Below are positions 1-7,637 of a DNA stretch of 64,000 nt, piece by piece (positions within the stretch are counted from its first letter, which is position 1; each line of letters begins with the position of its first letter). The notes below the pieces were generated by a model that was not told the origin of the DNA, did no database searches, and saw only the letters and a list, made by a program, of their open reading frames with translations. The position numbers were made by a program, and so were the translations under genes. This DNA is from Actinomycetes bacterium (lineage in GTDB: Bacteria; Actinomycetota; Acidimicrobiia; Acidimicrobiales; Palsa-688): assembly GCA_021808665.1 (NCBI GenBank), contig JAKBBA010000007.1, positions 1 to 64,000 on the forward strand. Direction: 5' to 3'.

Positions 1-1
1 A

Positions 2-265
2 GTGCAGGTCGGTGTCCCCACACCACAAATGCGAATGCCCGATCTGGCCATGATCGACTTCTTCGGACGTGGTGGTGCTCTCAAACCGTCTTGGTATGGT
101 GACTGCCTGCCGAGCCGCGACTTCCCGGCCCTGGTGGACATGTACCTGCAAGGTCGTCTTCCGTTGGACGGTTTCGTCTCCGAGAGGATCGGCCTCGAAG
201 ATGTCGAGGAAGCGTTCGCGAGAATGTCTCGCGGGGATGTCCTCAGAAGCGTCGTTATCATCTGA
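2..265 (+). CDS. Zinc-dependent alcohol dehydrogenase, C-terminal end only (probably S-(hydroxymethyl)mycothiol dehydrogenase)
   Basis: The gene enters from the left window edge, so only the last 87 residues are seen. The block [20 protein letters not shown] followed by a [19 protein letters not shown] segment and the terminal VLRSVVII is typical of the C-terminus of medium-chain zinc dehydrogenases. It is closest in memory to the mycothiol-dependent formaldehyde dehydrogenase (MscR/AdhE2) of actinobacteria, which oxidises the formaldehyde-mycothiol adduct with NAD. The zinc ligands and the Rossmann glycine motif lie outside the window, so the substrate is an inference. Another NAD(P)-dependent alcohol dehydrogenase of the same family is the main alternative. 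Confidence 0.75.
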   Translation: MQVGVPTPQMRMPDLAMIDFFGRGGALKPSWYGDCLPSRDFPALVDMYLQGRLPLDGFVSERIGLEDVEEAFARMSRGDVLRSVVII

Positions 266-372
266 CGACGGATGCCCCAGGGTTGCTATGGGTTCACGCT
301 CAGCCGCGTCTAGTGTGCCAACTACGGGTTGCCCGCTTTGCTGCTGCCCGCCGGCCGTGTCGCAAAACTAAC

Positions 373-1374
373 GTGAGCGAGGTGGCCGACGGAGCGTGTC
401 AGGTGCCAGTTTCCCAAGACGGGGGAGGCTGGACCGCCTCCGGAGCGCTCAAGTCCCACGCCTTAGGAACGCTTCTCGCCATCAGTTCGGTGGTGGCGAT
501 AGTTGTAGCGATCAGCGCTGTGGGAAGTCCCTCTCGTGTTTGGACCGCTCTGCGAACGGGGGACTGGGCATGGGTTGCAGTAGCGTTGGTAGCCTCTCTC
601 GCTACAAATTTAGCTTACGCGGTAGCTCTTAGAGGCACGGTCAAAGTGACGCTACCCTTGCTGGCCACCACCGAACTCGAAGTGGCGATGACCTACTCCA
701 ACGTGGTTGTGCCGCTGATCGGTGGCACTGCCTTGCAGATCAGGTTCCTCGAAAAGCAGGGCGTGGCTCTCCCCTCCGCTGTGACCGCCGGGAGCGTCTT
801 GAGCGCCGCGGGCGCAGCGATCAGCGAGCTGCCGCTGTTCCTGGTTGCTCTGGCCCTGTCGCACAACGGGATCGCTCTAGGGAATCTTCCAGTCCGACGG
901 GTCCTTGAGGTGACCGGGGTGGTGGTCGTGCTGCTCGCTTTAGCCATAGTCGCCGCTGTCGAGCTCCAGCATGTCCAAGCCAAGTCTCTGAAACCGATCA
1001 AGCTGGGCCTGGCCACGATCGTCGACGCTCTGCGCAGCCCGCGTCAGCTGGCTCTGCTGCTCTTGGGCAAGGCTGGAGCCAGCCTCCTCTACGGCGCGTG
1101 CCTTCTCGCTTGCATCCAGGCTTTCGACGCCGACGTGTCTTACTGGACTGCCCTGGCCGTGTCGATCGGCGTGTCGAGCGTAGCGGCGGTCATACCGTTG
1201 CCTGGCGGCAATACCGGCGCGGGGACCGTCGGAGTCACCGGCGTACTCGTCGCCCTCGGAGTCCACTCTCAGACAGCACTGGCCGTAAGCATCGCCAACC
1301 AACTGGCTGTCAACTACATACCGGCTATACCTGGATGGTTCGCCACCAGGGACCTGCTTCACAAACTTGTGTGA
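373..1374 (+). CDS. YbhN/AglD-type integral membrane protein (lysylphosphatidylglycerol synthase transmembrane region, flippase-like)
   Basis: About 333 residues, rich in hydrophobic segments (for example LLAISSVVAIVVAISAV near the start, then VVVVLLALAIVAAV and ALLLLGKAGASLLYGACLLA). The late motif IPLPGGNTGAGTVGVTG matches the P-x-P-G-G-x-G signature of the UPF0104/LPG-synthase membrane family. Members of this family are membrane proteins thought to move or synthesise lipid-linked compounds; the substrate cannot be read here. The reading frame is open from 283, but the first 30 codons look non-coding in composition, so the GTG at 373 is preferred. A second family member lies at 61187-62344 on the opposite strand. 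Confidence 0.8.
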   Translation: MSEVADGACQVPVSQDGGGWTASGALKSHALGTLLAISSVVAIVVAISAVGSPSRVWTALRTGDWAWVAVALVASLATNLAYAVALRGTVKVTLPLLATTELEVAMTYSNVVVPLIGGTALQIRFLEKQGVALPSAVTAGSVLSAAGAAISELPLFLVALALSHNGIALGNLPVRRVLEVTGVVVVLLALAIVAAVELQHVQAKSLKPIKLGLATIVDALRSPRQLALLLLGKAGASLLYGACLLACIQAFDADVSYWTALAVSIGVSSVAAVIPLPGGNTGAGTVGVTGVLVALGVHSQTALAVSIANQLAVNYIPAIPGWFATRDLLHKLV

Positions 1375-1463
1375 GCTCACGCGGGACTACGGCATCTCTG
1401 TTCGGCTCGGACCTACTTGTAACCTGATTTACCCCGCACAACCACAAGAGAGGCACCTACAAA

Positions 1464-2288
1464 ATGCGTCTGGCCACGATTCGCACCAAAAGCGGTAACC
1501 GCGCTGTTCGTATCGACTCCGATCATGCCGTGGAAACCGGCCAGGAGGACGTCGGCGTTCTGCTCGGCGATGCGGATTGGGCGGAGGTCGCAGTTGGCGC
1601 TTCGGGTACTGTGCACCCGCTGAGCGGGATTCAGTATGCGCCGCTCATACCGCGGCCCGGGAAGATAATCTGCGTGGGAATCAACTACAGAGCGCACATC
1701 GAGGAAATGGGCCGCGAGGTCCCAACCCACCCGACTCTGTTCGCCAAGTACGCCGAAGCGCTCATCGGGGCACACGACGACATAATCCTGCCGCCGGCTT
1801 CGACAGCGATGGACTGGGAGGCGGAACTGGCGGTCGTCTTGGGAAGGCGGGCTCGCAACGTCGACGAGAGAGGGGCGATGGCGGCGATAGCCGGCTACAC
1901 CATCATCAACGACGTCTCCGCCAGAGACTGGCAGTACCGGACAATGCAGTGGCTGCAAGGTAAGACTTTCGAATCGACGTGCCCGCTTGGGCCTCATCTC
2001 GTCACCGCAGACGAGGCTGGGACTGGCCTCGAGCTACGCTGTCTGGTTGACGGCGAAACAGTCCAGAGCGCGAACACGGCGGACATGGTGTTCGGCCCGG
2101 CTGCCACAGTTTCGTACGCTTCCCAGATCCTGACACTCAACCCCGGGGACGTGATAGCGCTGGGAACCCCCGGAGGTGTCGGTCACGCCCGGAAGCCACC
2201 CCGCTATCTCCAAGACGGGACGGTTCTTACGACCTCGATAGCAGGGCTTGGAGAATGCGTCAATCTTGCCAGGCGAGCGGTCCCCTGA
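1464..2288 (+). CDS. Fumarylacetoacetate hydrolase (FAH) family protein
   Basis: 274 residues. It has a short N-terminal domain and then the FAH fold, with GINYRAHIEEMG, the acidic metal-binding stretch MDWEAELAVVLG, NDVSARDWQ and GDVIALGTPGGVGHARKPP. Family members are Mg/Mn-dependent enzymes that cleave or decarboxylate 2-oxo or 1,3-diketo acids (fumarylpyruvate, 2-hydroxyhepta-2,4-dienedioate and similar compounds). The ATG start follows an AGAGAGG ribosome-binding site about 10 bases upstream. It stands alone, so the pathway is unclear. It is the last native gene before the integrated island at 2353. Confidence 0.9.
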   Translation: MRLATIRTKSGNRAVRIDSDHAVETGQEDVGVLLGDADWAEVAVGASGTVHPLSGIQYAPLIPRPGKIICVGINYRAHIEEMGREVPTHPTLFAKYAEALIGAHDDIILPPASTAMDWEAELAVVLGRRARNVDERGAMAAIAGYTIINDVSARDWQYRTMQWLQGKTFESTCPLGPHLVTADEAGTGLELRCLVDGETVQSANTADMVFGPAATVSYASQILTLNPGDVIALGTPGGVGHARKPPRYLQDGTVLTTSIAGLGECVNLARRAVP

Positions 2289-2352
2289 GCGTTAGCGGCT
2301 GTGACTACGGCCGCTAACGAAGTGCCAGGCGCCCAGAAGTGGGATTCCACTG

Positions 2353-2379
2353 GGGCCCCTGAAGAGCACCCCCAACGGG
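2353..2379. repeat. attL: direct repeat of the tRNA-Glu 3' end
   Basis: A 27-bp copy of 7489-7515 with one mismatch (A at 2363 against T at 7499). It contains GAGCACCCCCAACGGG, which is the tRNA-Glu 3' end read on the opposite strand plus flank. On the island side, 2366-2372 (GCACCCC) also pairs with GGGGTGC a few bases on, so the junction can form a short hairpin. The rest of the gene-free stretch 2289-2671 holds no convincing reading frame, only this site and the promoter/operator of the toxin-antitoxin pair. Confidence 0.8.
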
Positions 2380-2593
2380 GTGCCAACCAGATCCGAGGGG
2401 CTTGGCCAGCGGCTTCGCGCGGTCTCTGACGATCCAGGCGGCATTCGAGCTGCCAGAGCCCGAGTTGCCGAGTCCTAGAGCGAGCTGGAAGGCCCAGCAA
2501 GAGGCCCGTCGGGTTCCGTAGTTCAAAGGAGTTGGTCGGAGCCGTCGTCATGTCAGGGGCCTTTTCCGTCGCGCTGCGATGTTCGTGGTATGG

Positions 2594-2660
2594 TATATTC
2601 ACCCATAAGGTGAAGGTTAGAATCGGAGATGTGTTACAAGTACTTCAGGCTAAGGGTGAA
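2594..2660 (+). promoter_or_regulatory. Probable promoter and autoregulatory operator of the higBA-like pair
   Basis: TATATT at 2594-2599 looks like a -10 element. It overlaps an inverted repeat TTCACC-CATAA-GGTGAA (2598-2614), and a further half site AGGGTGAAG lies at 2653-2661, just before the toxin start at 2672. HigA-type antitoxins usually bind such a repeat to repress their own operon. No good -35 box is evident. The assignment rests on position and symmetry only. Confidence 0.5.
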
Positions 2661-2671
2661 GCTGACGGTCT

Positions 2672-2971
2672 ATGCGAGTCGAGTTCGAGGACGACGATCT
2701 GCGGCGACTCCACGAGGAGCCGGACTTCCGGCTGTCGAGCCTCGGGCACGACCTCACGCGGGCCTACCGGAAGGTCGTCGGGTTCGTGGCGGCGGCGTCC
2801 GACGAGCGAGACTTGCGTGCCATGAGGTCGTTGAACTTCGAGAAGCTCGAAGGCGATCGACTCGGGCAGCACTCTCTACGGCTGAACAAGCAGTGGAGGC
2901 TGATCGTCAGGCTGGACACTACACAGGAAGGCAAACAGGTCGTCGTCATCGAGGTCGTCGACTATCGCTGA
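2672..2971 (+). CDS. higB: HigB/RelE-family toxin
   Basis: 99 residues. The pattern of a short helix-rich start, then FEKLEGDRLGQHSLRLNKQWRLIV and a C-terminal VVVIEVVDYR strand fits HigB/RelE-type plasmid-maintenance toxins. The basic residues in LRLNKQWRLIVR sit where these ribosome-dependent mRNA interferases contact RNA. The toxin gene precedes the antitoxin gene by 13 bases, which is the order typical of higBA rather than relBE. The ribosome-binding site before the ATG is weak. It lies inside the tRNA-Glu island, so acquisition by transfer is likely. Confidence 0.85.
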   Translation: MRVEFEDDDLRRLHEEPDFRLSSLGHDLTRAYRKVVGFVAAASDERDLRAMRSLNFEKLEGDRLGQHSLRLNKQWRLIVRLDTTQEGKQVVVIEVVDYR

Positions 2972-2984
2972 GCGAAAGGAGGGC

Positions 2985-4067
2985 ATGATGACCAGTACCC
3001 TGATAGCTGCCGAAGCGTTCCCTCCGGGCGAGTACTTGAGGGATGAGCTCGAGGAGCGGGGGTGGAGCGAGAAGGAGTTCGCTGAGATCGTCGGCCGGCC
3101 GGTGCAGGCCGTGTCGGAGATCTTGAACGGGCGCAAGCAGATCGTTCCCGAGACGGCCCTCGCGTTTGCGGAGGCGCTCGGCACGAGCGCCGAATTGTGG
3201 GTGAACCTGCAGACGGCGTTCAATCTCCATGAAGCGAAGTCCAACCGACCGCTGGTGACTGAGGTGACGCGCCGCGCTCGGCTCCGATCTCGAGTGCCGG
3301 TGGCCGAGTTGCGGCAGCGCGGGTGGCTTCCCGATAGCAACGACCTTGACGTGTTGGAGGCTGCCGTCAAGGAGCTTCTGGGTATTTCGGATCTGGAGGC
3401 CGAGCCGCAGTTTGCGGTGGCAGCGCGTCGCTCGAACGCGACTGTGTCGTTCTCACCTCAGCAGACCGCGTGGCTAGCTCGGCTTCGCCGCGTCGCTCAG
3501 GCTCGGACGGTGGCTGCCTTCGATGCCAGCTCGGTCTGTGCGCTGGCGGGGGACTTGGTGCATCGAATCCATGATCCGACTGATCTCGGGGAACTTGAGA
3601 GCTGGCTGGCTGAGGTCGGGGTGATCCTGGTTACTTTGCTCCCGCTCAAGTCCAGCAAGCTGGATGGAGCGGTGATGCTGCTCGATGACGGTAGCCCGGT
3701 CATTGGGCTCACGAGTCGGGGCGACCGGATGGACGGATACGTGTTCACGTTGCTCCACGAGCTGGCTCATGTTTGTCTGGGACACCTCGAGACAGTGGCT
3801 GTCCGAGCGGACGAGGACATCGTCACCGCTACCGGACTCGACGGCCCCGAGGCTGAAGCGAATCGACAGGCCGCCGAATGGATTCTCCCTGAAGAGACCT
3901 CGCTCCCCGCCGGTCGGCCGTCCATGGGCGCAATCCTCCAGATAGCTGGACGTCATCGGATCCATACCAGCTTCGTAATCGGTCGCATCCAGCGGGCTCG
4001 CCAAGATTGGGGGCTGCTACGTCGGTCTATCCCTCGGGTGCGTCCCTACATCACGGTGGAGAACTGA
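2985..4067 (+). CDS. higA: HigA-type antitoxin fused to an ImmA/IrrE (M78) metallopeptidase domain
   Basis: 360 residues. Residues about 10-80 form an Xre helix-turn-helix of the VapI/HigA type (GEYLRDELEERGWSEKEFAEIVGRP, then SEILNGRKQI and LWVNLQ). The C-terminal half is an ImmA/IrrE-like peptidase with the zinc motif LLHELAHVCLGH and a later EANRQAAEWILP. It starts at ATG 2985 behind a strong AAGGAGGG site. HigA should neutralise the HigB toxin and repress the operon. The peptidase half may make the repressor responsive to damage or to another protein, as in phage ImmA-ImmR pairs; that role is an inference. It is much longer than a plain HigA (about 100 residues). Confidence 0.88.
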   Translation: MMTSTLIAAEAFPPGEYLRDELEERGWSEKEFAEIVGRPVQAVSEILNGRKQIVPETALAFAEALGTSAELWVNLQTAFNLHEAKSNRPLVTEVTRRARLRSRVPVAELRQRGWLPDSNDLDVLEAAVKELLGISDLEAEPQFAVAARRSNATVSFSPQQTAWLARLRRVAQARTVAAFDASSVCALAGDLVHRIHDPTDLGELESWLAEVGVILVTLLPLKSSKLDGAVMLLDDGSPVIGLTSRGDRMDGYVFTLLHELAHVCLGHLETVAVRADEDIVTATGLDGPEAEANRQAAEWILPEETSLPAGRPSMGAILQIAGRHRIHTSFVIGRIQRARQDWGLLRRSIPRVRPYITVEN

Positions 4068-4276
4068 GCTGCAGGACGCCAAAACCCCGATCGTGCCAGC
4101 TAGGAGAGCGGAGGTCGCGGGCCGGGCCCGCTGCCGGACGGCGCGGGAGCGGCGTGCGATGGGTCTCGGTCTCGATGGCCTGTTCTCGGCTCGCTTGAGA
4201 TGGACCGGAGGCCTAATGGGCGCGGCAATGCAGTCGGGCATGCTGGTTTCGATGCTCTGCCGCGAGGCAGTTCTGC
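4068..4276. other. Gene-free stretch inside the island
   Basis: About 210 bases between the antitoxin gene and the transposase pseudogene. Short open frames run through it on both strands, but their proteins are low-complexity and arginine-rich without recognisable motifs. It probably contains the outer end of the insertion sequence; no inverted repeat could be placed with confidence. Confidence 0.4.
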
Positions 4277-5353
4277 CTAGTCGGCCACCCGCTTGTACTC
4301 ATTGATGAGGCCGCCGAGCGTGTCGTGGCGGACGATGTGGCCGGCGACCGTATCGTCGCTTGAGCTCTTCGGATCCGTCGGGACGGCGAGCCGCAGGCCT
4401 CGGTGAGGCCGGTGCCCGTTGTGATGGCGGGCGTACTGGCCAAGGACTGCTTCGAGGTGGCGGCGGCCGGCGATCAGGGTCCGGTCGAGGCATTCGGATC
4501 TCACGGTCCTGACCTAGCGCGTCGCGAACGCGTTTGCTCTGGGTGAGCGCACCGGGGTCTTGGTGGCCTCGATGCTCTGGGAGGTGAACACCTCGTCGAT
4601 GGAAGCGGTGAACTTCGCATCCCGGTCACGGATGAGGAAGCGGAACGATCGTCCGCGCTCTGCGAGATCGCCGACGAGGTTGCGAGCGGCCTGGGTGACG
4701 AAGGCGGCAGTCGGATGCTCAGTCACGCCGAGGATGTGCACGGCACGGCTATGGATCTCGATGACGAATAGCACGTAGAGCTGGCGGAACATGGCGGTGT
4801 CCACGGTGAAGAAGTCCGTCGCCAAGATGCCCTTGGCTTGGGAGCGGAGGAGCTCGCTCCAGGTAGGACCACGCCGCGGTGCCGGCCCGAGCCCGTTGCG
4901 GCGCAGGATGCGACGGATAGACGTTGCAGAGACCCGGATCGCGATTCCTCGAAGCTCACCTTGGATGCGCACGCAGCCCCACGACCGGTTCTTACGACCG
5001 AGACGGAGGATGAGATCGACGAGCCCGTCGGGAAGCGGCGGACGACCTGGACCGCGTTGGCGTCGCCAGCGTCGCTGCTTCTGCTTGGACAGCTAGCGAT
5101 GCCAGCGCAAGAGCGTCTCAGGCGTGACGAGGAACGACCGCCAGCGACACCGTGGGAGCAGCCGCGACAGGGCGGCGAGGATCCCCCGATCAACCCGGCG
5201 GTAGCGCACACGCCCGTTTGCCTGGCGTTCGAGGATGCGCACTTCGTGGTGGAGCACCATCAGCTCGATGTCCTTGTCGAACTCATCTCGGCGTGAGGAG
5301 CGCACCAGGCCGAGCAGCCGACATAGGGCGACGTAGCAGAGTGAGAGGGCCAC
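4277..5353 (-). pseudogene. IS3/IS481-like transposase (DDE integrase core) broken by two in-frame amber codons
   Basis: Read on the minus strand, a single frame of about 357 codons runs from 5353 to 4277 with the layout of an rve-type transposase. It has an N-terminal helical part (EVRILERQANGRVRYRRVDR, LVTPETLLRWHR), then the catalytic core with LATDFFTVDT, FLIRDRDAKF and the final acidic SECLDRTLI. Two TAG codons interrupt the frame, at 5093-5095 after LLRWHR and at 4514-4516 in the conserved stretch just before VRTVRSECLDR. Relatives usually have an aromatic residue at the second site, so a TGG-to-TAG change is likely. There is no frameshift, which suggests fairly recent inactivation. Confidence 0.82.
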
Positions 5354-5469
5354 GCTCGATGATCTCCCACTGTCCCGAGAAGCGCCAGCTCACCGGGCTA
5401 GTCCGGACTTACGCTGTGGGGGATGTGAAGTACCTGGTTGCAGGCGTGGTTGGTGTTGACGTTCTGCCT

Positions 5470-5833
5470 GCATGAGGTGCAGGGGGATGGGTTTGGCGAT
5501 GAGGTCGAAGACCCGCCTTTGGGTGGGGGTCGGCTCGGAGAGCTTGTCGAACGTCATGTCTGATCCTGCGATGCGACAGGTGCTGCGGGTAAGGGTCTTG
5601 AGATGCTCGAGGAGGCTCTGGTAGGAGTGGACGGGCTCGCCTGTTTCGGTGTGCTTGGTGGCGGCCTTCGCCCTGGTCGTCGGCGAAGCCAGCGCTGGGC
5701 TGACCGGGTCGAGGCGAGTCGACTGTGGGCCACGCTCGGTGTCGCTGAAGGTGAGTGGTGCGACAGCGCGGCGTAGATGCCAGGTGAGGTAGCCGGCCAG
5801 CAAGCACAAGAGCACGTGTGCGCGTACACGGTT
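5470..5833 (-). pseudogene. C-terminal fragment of an IS1634/IS4-family transposase
   Basis: The minus-strand frame carries VRAHVLLCLLAGYLTWHLRR, then AATKHTETGEPVHSYQSLLEHL and a RRVFDLIAKPIPL tail. This is the C-terminus of IS1634-like DDE transposases. The N-terminal 70-80 percent is missing. Homology stops at about 5833, exactly where the integrase fragment on the other strand begins. The insertion, or a later deletion, therefore probably removed the front of the integrase gene. Confidence 0.7.
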
Positions 5834-5836
5834 CTC

Positions 5837-6190
5837 GGGCCTGATCCCGGAGACTGGCTCTTCACCTCCGAGGCCGTCGGACCGATGCTGCCCAGCACGA
5901 TCAACCGGATCTGGCAGCGGGCCCGAAAGGCCATTGGACGGACGGACCTCTTCTACCACGACCTGCGCCACTTGGGGCTCACGTGGGCCGCCGCGTCCGG
6001 AGCGTCGATTGCTGAACTGATGCGTCGCGGCGAGCACGCCAACCCAACGGCGGCCCTTCGGTACCAGCACGCAACAGAAGATCGCGACCGTGCCATCGCT
6101 GACGCTCTGGCCGATCTGGAGGCGGCGCCGGTGACGACCGTGGAAGCTGCACCGGACCGGGTTGTACCAATCCGAAGACGGAAGGGTTAG
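5837..6190 (+). pseudogene. Tyrosine recombinase (phage-type integrase), C-terminal fragment
   Basis: About 117 residues remain of a protein normally 350-420 long. PGDWLFTSEAVGPM leads to the box-II motif FYHDLRHLGLTWAAASGAS, a degenerate MRRGEHANP where relatives have LGH, and the catalytic tyrosine in ALRYQHATEDRDRAIADAL. The N-terminal DNA-binding and first catalytic arginine regions are absent, cut off at the transposase junction near 5835. It is presumably the enzyme that once integrated the island into tRNA-Glu. It ends convergently with the AbiEii gene, overlapping by 4 bases. Confidence 0.82.
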
Positions 6191-6999
6191 AAGCCGATCT
6201 CAGGACCGCGAGACGGGCTCTCGCGCCCACCCGACGGCCCTGTCGGCCCAGGGGACCGGAATGGGTGCCGAGGACGAGCCGGCTCCCGATCCGCGTCGGG
6301 CCCCTGGGACTGGAGATCCGGACTTACGCCGGGCCGCCGACCTTCCTCCTGAGCGATCCCGTCCTGCAGTTCCCGGCTCCAGTCGCGCATCAGCGCACGG
6401 ACATGAGCGACCCGCTCGGCGCCGACTCCGTAGCGCAGGAACTGGTCGTCGTCGAACCGGTCGACTGCTGCGAGCGCCTCGGCGAACCAGCCACGGCTGA
6501 AGCCGGCGTCGGCTGAAGCGGCCAGGTCGATCAGGGCCTCTCGGCTGAATCTGCCGCTGTCCAGGATCCCCGCCAGATCGAGGTAGTCCCGGGCGTACCC
6601 CCGGCTGAAGACTGCGGCCACCTTGGTGGCTACCGCGTCAGTTTCAGCGAGAACGGGGCCGACGGACAGCCGTACCGGTTCCTCTTTGCGGTAGTCACCG
6701 GCGAGGTCCACAGAGCCCGCCTGGCCCGTGGCGGGATCGGAAACCTCCAGGCGGGCGAAGGTGTCCGCCTGGCGGACGATATTCACTTCCAGTTGTTGCT
6801 GTCGGTAGGCCTCCGCCACGGCGGCTACGGCCTGGTTGAACCGCTCTGGGTCCTGGTTGTTGGTGAACATGTCGACGTCCTCGCTGAGCCGGTCAACGAG
6901 GTGGTGAGCCTGGAGGGCGTAACCGCCGGCGAGGGCGAACCCGTAATCGCCGAGGACGCCGAGGCCGACCCGGACCAGGCGATCCTGGAAGTCGTCCAT
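6187..6999 (-). CDS. AbiEii/AbiGii-family nucleotidyltransferase (toxin or abortive-infection component)
   Basis: 270 residues. The nucleotidyltransferase signature is clear near residues 24-46: LAGGYALQAHHLVDRLSEDV followed by DMF, holding the GG and the paired aspartates for metal binding. AbiEii/MenT-type enzymes transfer nucleotides, for example onto tRNA ends, and halt growth when unrestrained. The last 60 residues are proline- and arginine-rich, unlike the family. The reading frame may therefore run on past an original end into rearranged DNA beside the integrase fragment. The start lies 3 bases after the stop of the small upstream gene, so the two are co-transcribed. Confidence 0.8.
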   Translation of the reverse strand: MDDFQDRLVRVGLGVLGDYGFALAGGYALQAHHLVDRLSEDVDMFTNNQDPERFNQAVAAVAEAYRQQQLEVNIVRQADTFARLEVSDPATGQAGSVDLAGDYRKEEPVRLSVGPVLAETDAVATKVAAVFSRGYARDYLDLAGILDSGRFSREALIDLAASADAGFSRGWFAEALAAVDRFDDDQFLRYGVGAERVAHVRALMRDWSRELQDGIAQEEGRRPGVSPDLQSQGPDADREPARPRHPFRSPGPTGPSGGRESPSRGPEIGF

Positions 7000-7002
7000 G
7001 AG

Positions 7003-7347
7003 CTACGCCGCGTGGGCGAGCTCGGGGAAGCGCTGTTCCCACGACTCCCGTACACGCCGCGGCAGCCAGAGGCGAGGCCACACGCCGGCGAGGATCTCAC
7101 CGTTGACGTACCGACCCAGTTCCTCAGTTGTGGAGGCCTCTTGGAGGACGAACTCGTAGACGACCCGACGATCGGCATCGTGTCCCATGTCGTAGACCCG
7201 CTTCGGGCCCCAATCGATGGTGATCGGCAGCTCGATCCTGCCGGACGTGGGGCCGGTCAGATCGGCCAGCCGGGCCGGCGGGTCCGGGTAGGGACGATGG
7301 TCGCCGTAATGGCGCCTGGAGGTCGCGGCCGGGTCGGTGCTGGCCAT
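7003..7347 (-). CDS. Small partner of the AbiEii-type protein, probable antitoxin
   Basis: 114 residues from the ATG at 7347, which has GGAGG 5 bases upstream; the longer open frame to 7485 is not needed. The sequence has a basic N-terminus and a helical C-terminus with LAGVWPRLWLPRRVRESW. I do not recognise a named domain, and it lacks the winged-helix antitoxin (AbiEi) layout. Tight spacing with the nucleotidyltransferase gene (3 bases) and its leading position suggest it is the antitoxin or a regulatory partner. It is the last gene before the tRNA-Glu end of the island. Confidence 0.6.
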   Translation of the reverse strand: MASTDPAATSRRHYGDHRPYPDPPARLADLTGPTSGRIELPITIDWGPKRVYDMGHDADRRVVYEFVLQEASTTEELGRYVNGEILAGVWPRLWLPRRVRESWEQRFPELAHAA

Positions 7348-7488
7348 GCCTCCAGTGTGCCGGATCACAACGACGGTTTCCGTCCTATTCATCCCCGTTG
7401 GCGGGCGGCAGCCCGGGCAAGATCGCGCACGGATCGCGCACGCCGGGCTTCCGATCTCTCTGCCGGCCACCGCCCACCTGCCCAAAAA

Positions 7489-7515
7489 GGGCCCCTGATG
7501 AGCACCCCCAACGGG
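7489..7515. repeat. attR: direct repeat overlapping the tRNA-Glu 3' end
   Basis: Partner of 2353-2379, with 26 of 27 bases identical. Positions 7503-7515 are the 3' end of the tRNA gene and 7489-7502 are sequence beyond it. The shared core beyond the mature tRNA indicates the crossover region used by the integrase. Confidence 0.8.
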
Positions 7516-7575
7516 ATTCGAACCCGTGCTGCCGCCTTGAAAGGGCGGTGTCCTAGGCCGCTAGACGATGGGGGC
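7503..7575 (-). tRNA. tRNA-Glu (anticodon TTC)
   Basis: Read on the minus strand, the gene starts GCCCCCA and its 3' strand TGGGGGT closes the 7-bp acceptor stem, with G as discriminator. The anticodon stem CCGCC/GGCGG encloses the loop CTTTCAA, giving anticodon TTC. The T arm has GGTTCGAATCC. The CCA end is not encoded. Total length is 73 bases. It is the integration target of the island lying to its left. Confidence 0.95.
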
Positions 7576-7637
7576 GGGACAGACAAGCGTAGCTGGCCGG
7601 CGAGGGCTTCGCCGCCAGCTCGCTGAGGTTAACGCAC

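Larger units (their letters stand above)
2353..7515. mobile_element. Decayed genomic island integrated at the 3' end of tRNA-Glu
   Basis: The segment lies between two copies of a 27-bp sequence (2353-2379 and 7489-7515) with 26 of 27 bases identical. The right copy covers the last 13 bases of tRNA-Glu and 14 bases beyond it. This is the usual geometry for a tyrosine-recombinase element: the tRNA stays whole at one end and a fragment of its 3' end marks the far end. Inside are a HigB/HigA toxin-antitoxin pair, two transposase pseudogenes, the C-terminal part of a tyrosine integrase, and an AbiEii-type toxin with a partner. Because the integrase is broken, the island is probably no longer mobile by itself. 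Confidence 0.82.

Noticed and set aside
2204..2602. 132-codon minus-strand frame across the attL region
   Set aside because: Overlaps the end of the FAH gene and the att repeat; no motif and no ribosome-binding site.
5401..6330. 13-base sequence TCCGGACTTACGC present near 5402 and near 6317, suggestive of insertion-sequence ends
   Set aside because: A 13-base match is expected by chance in a 64-kb window and no longer similarity or target duplication is seen.
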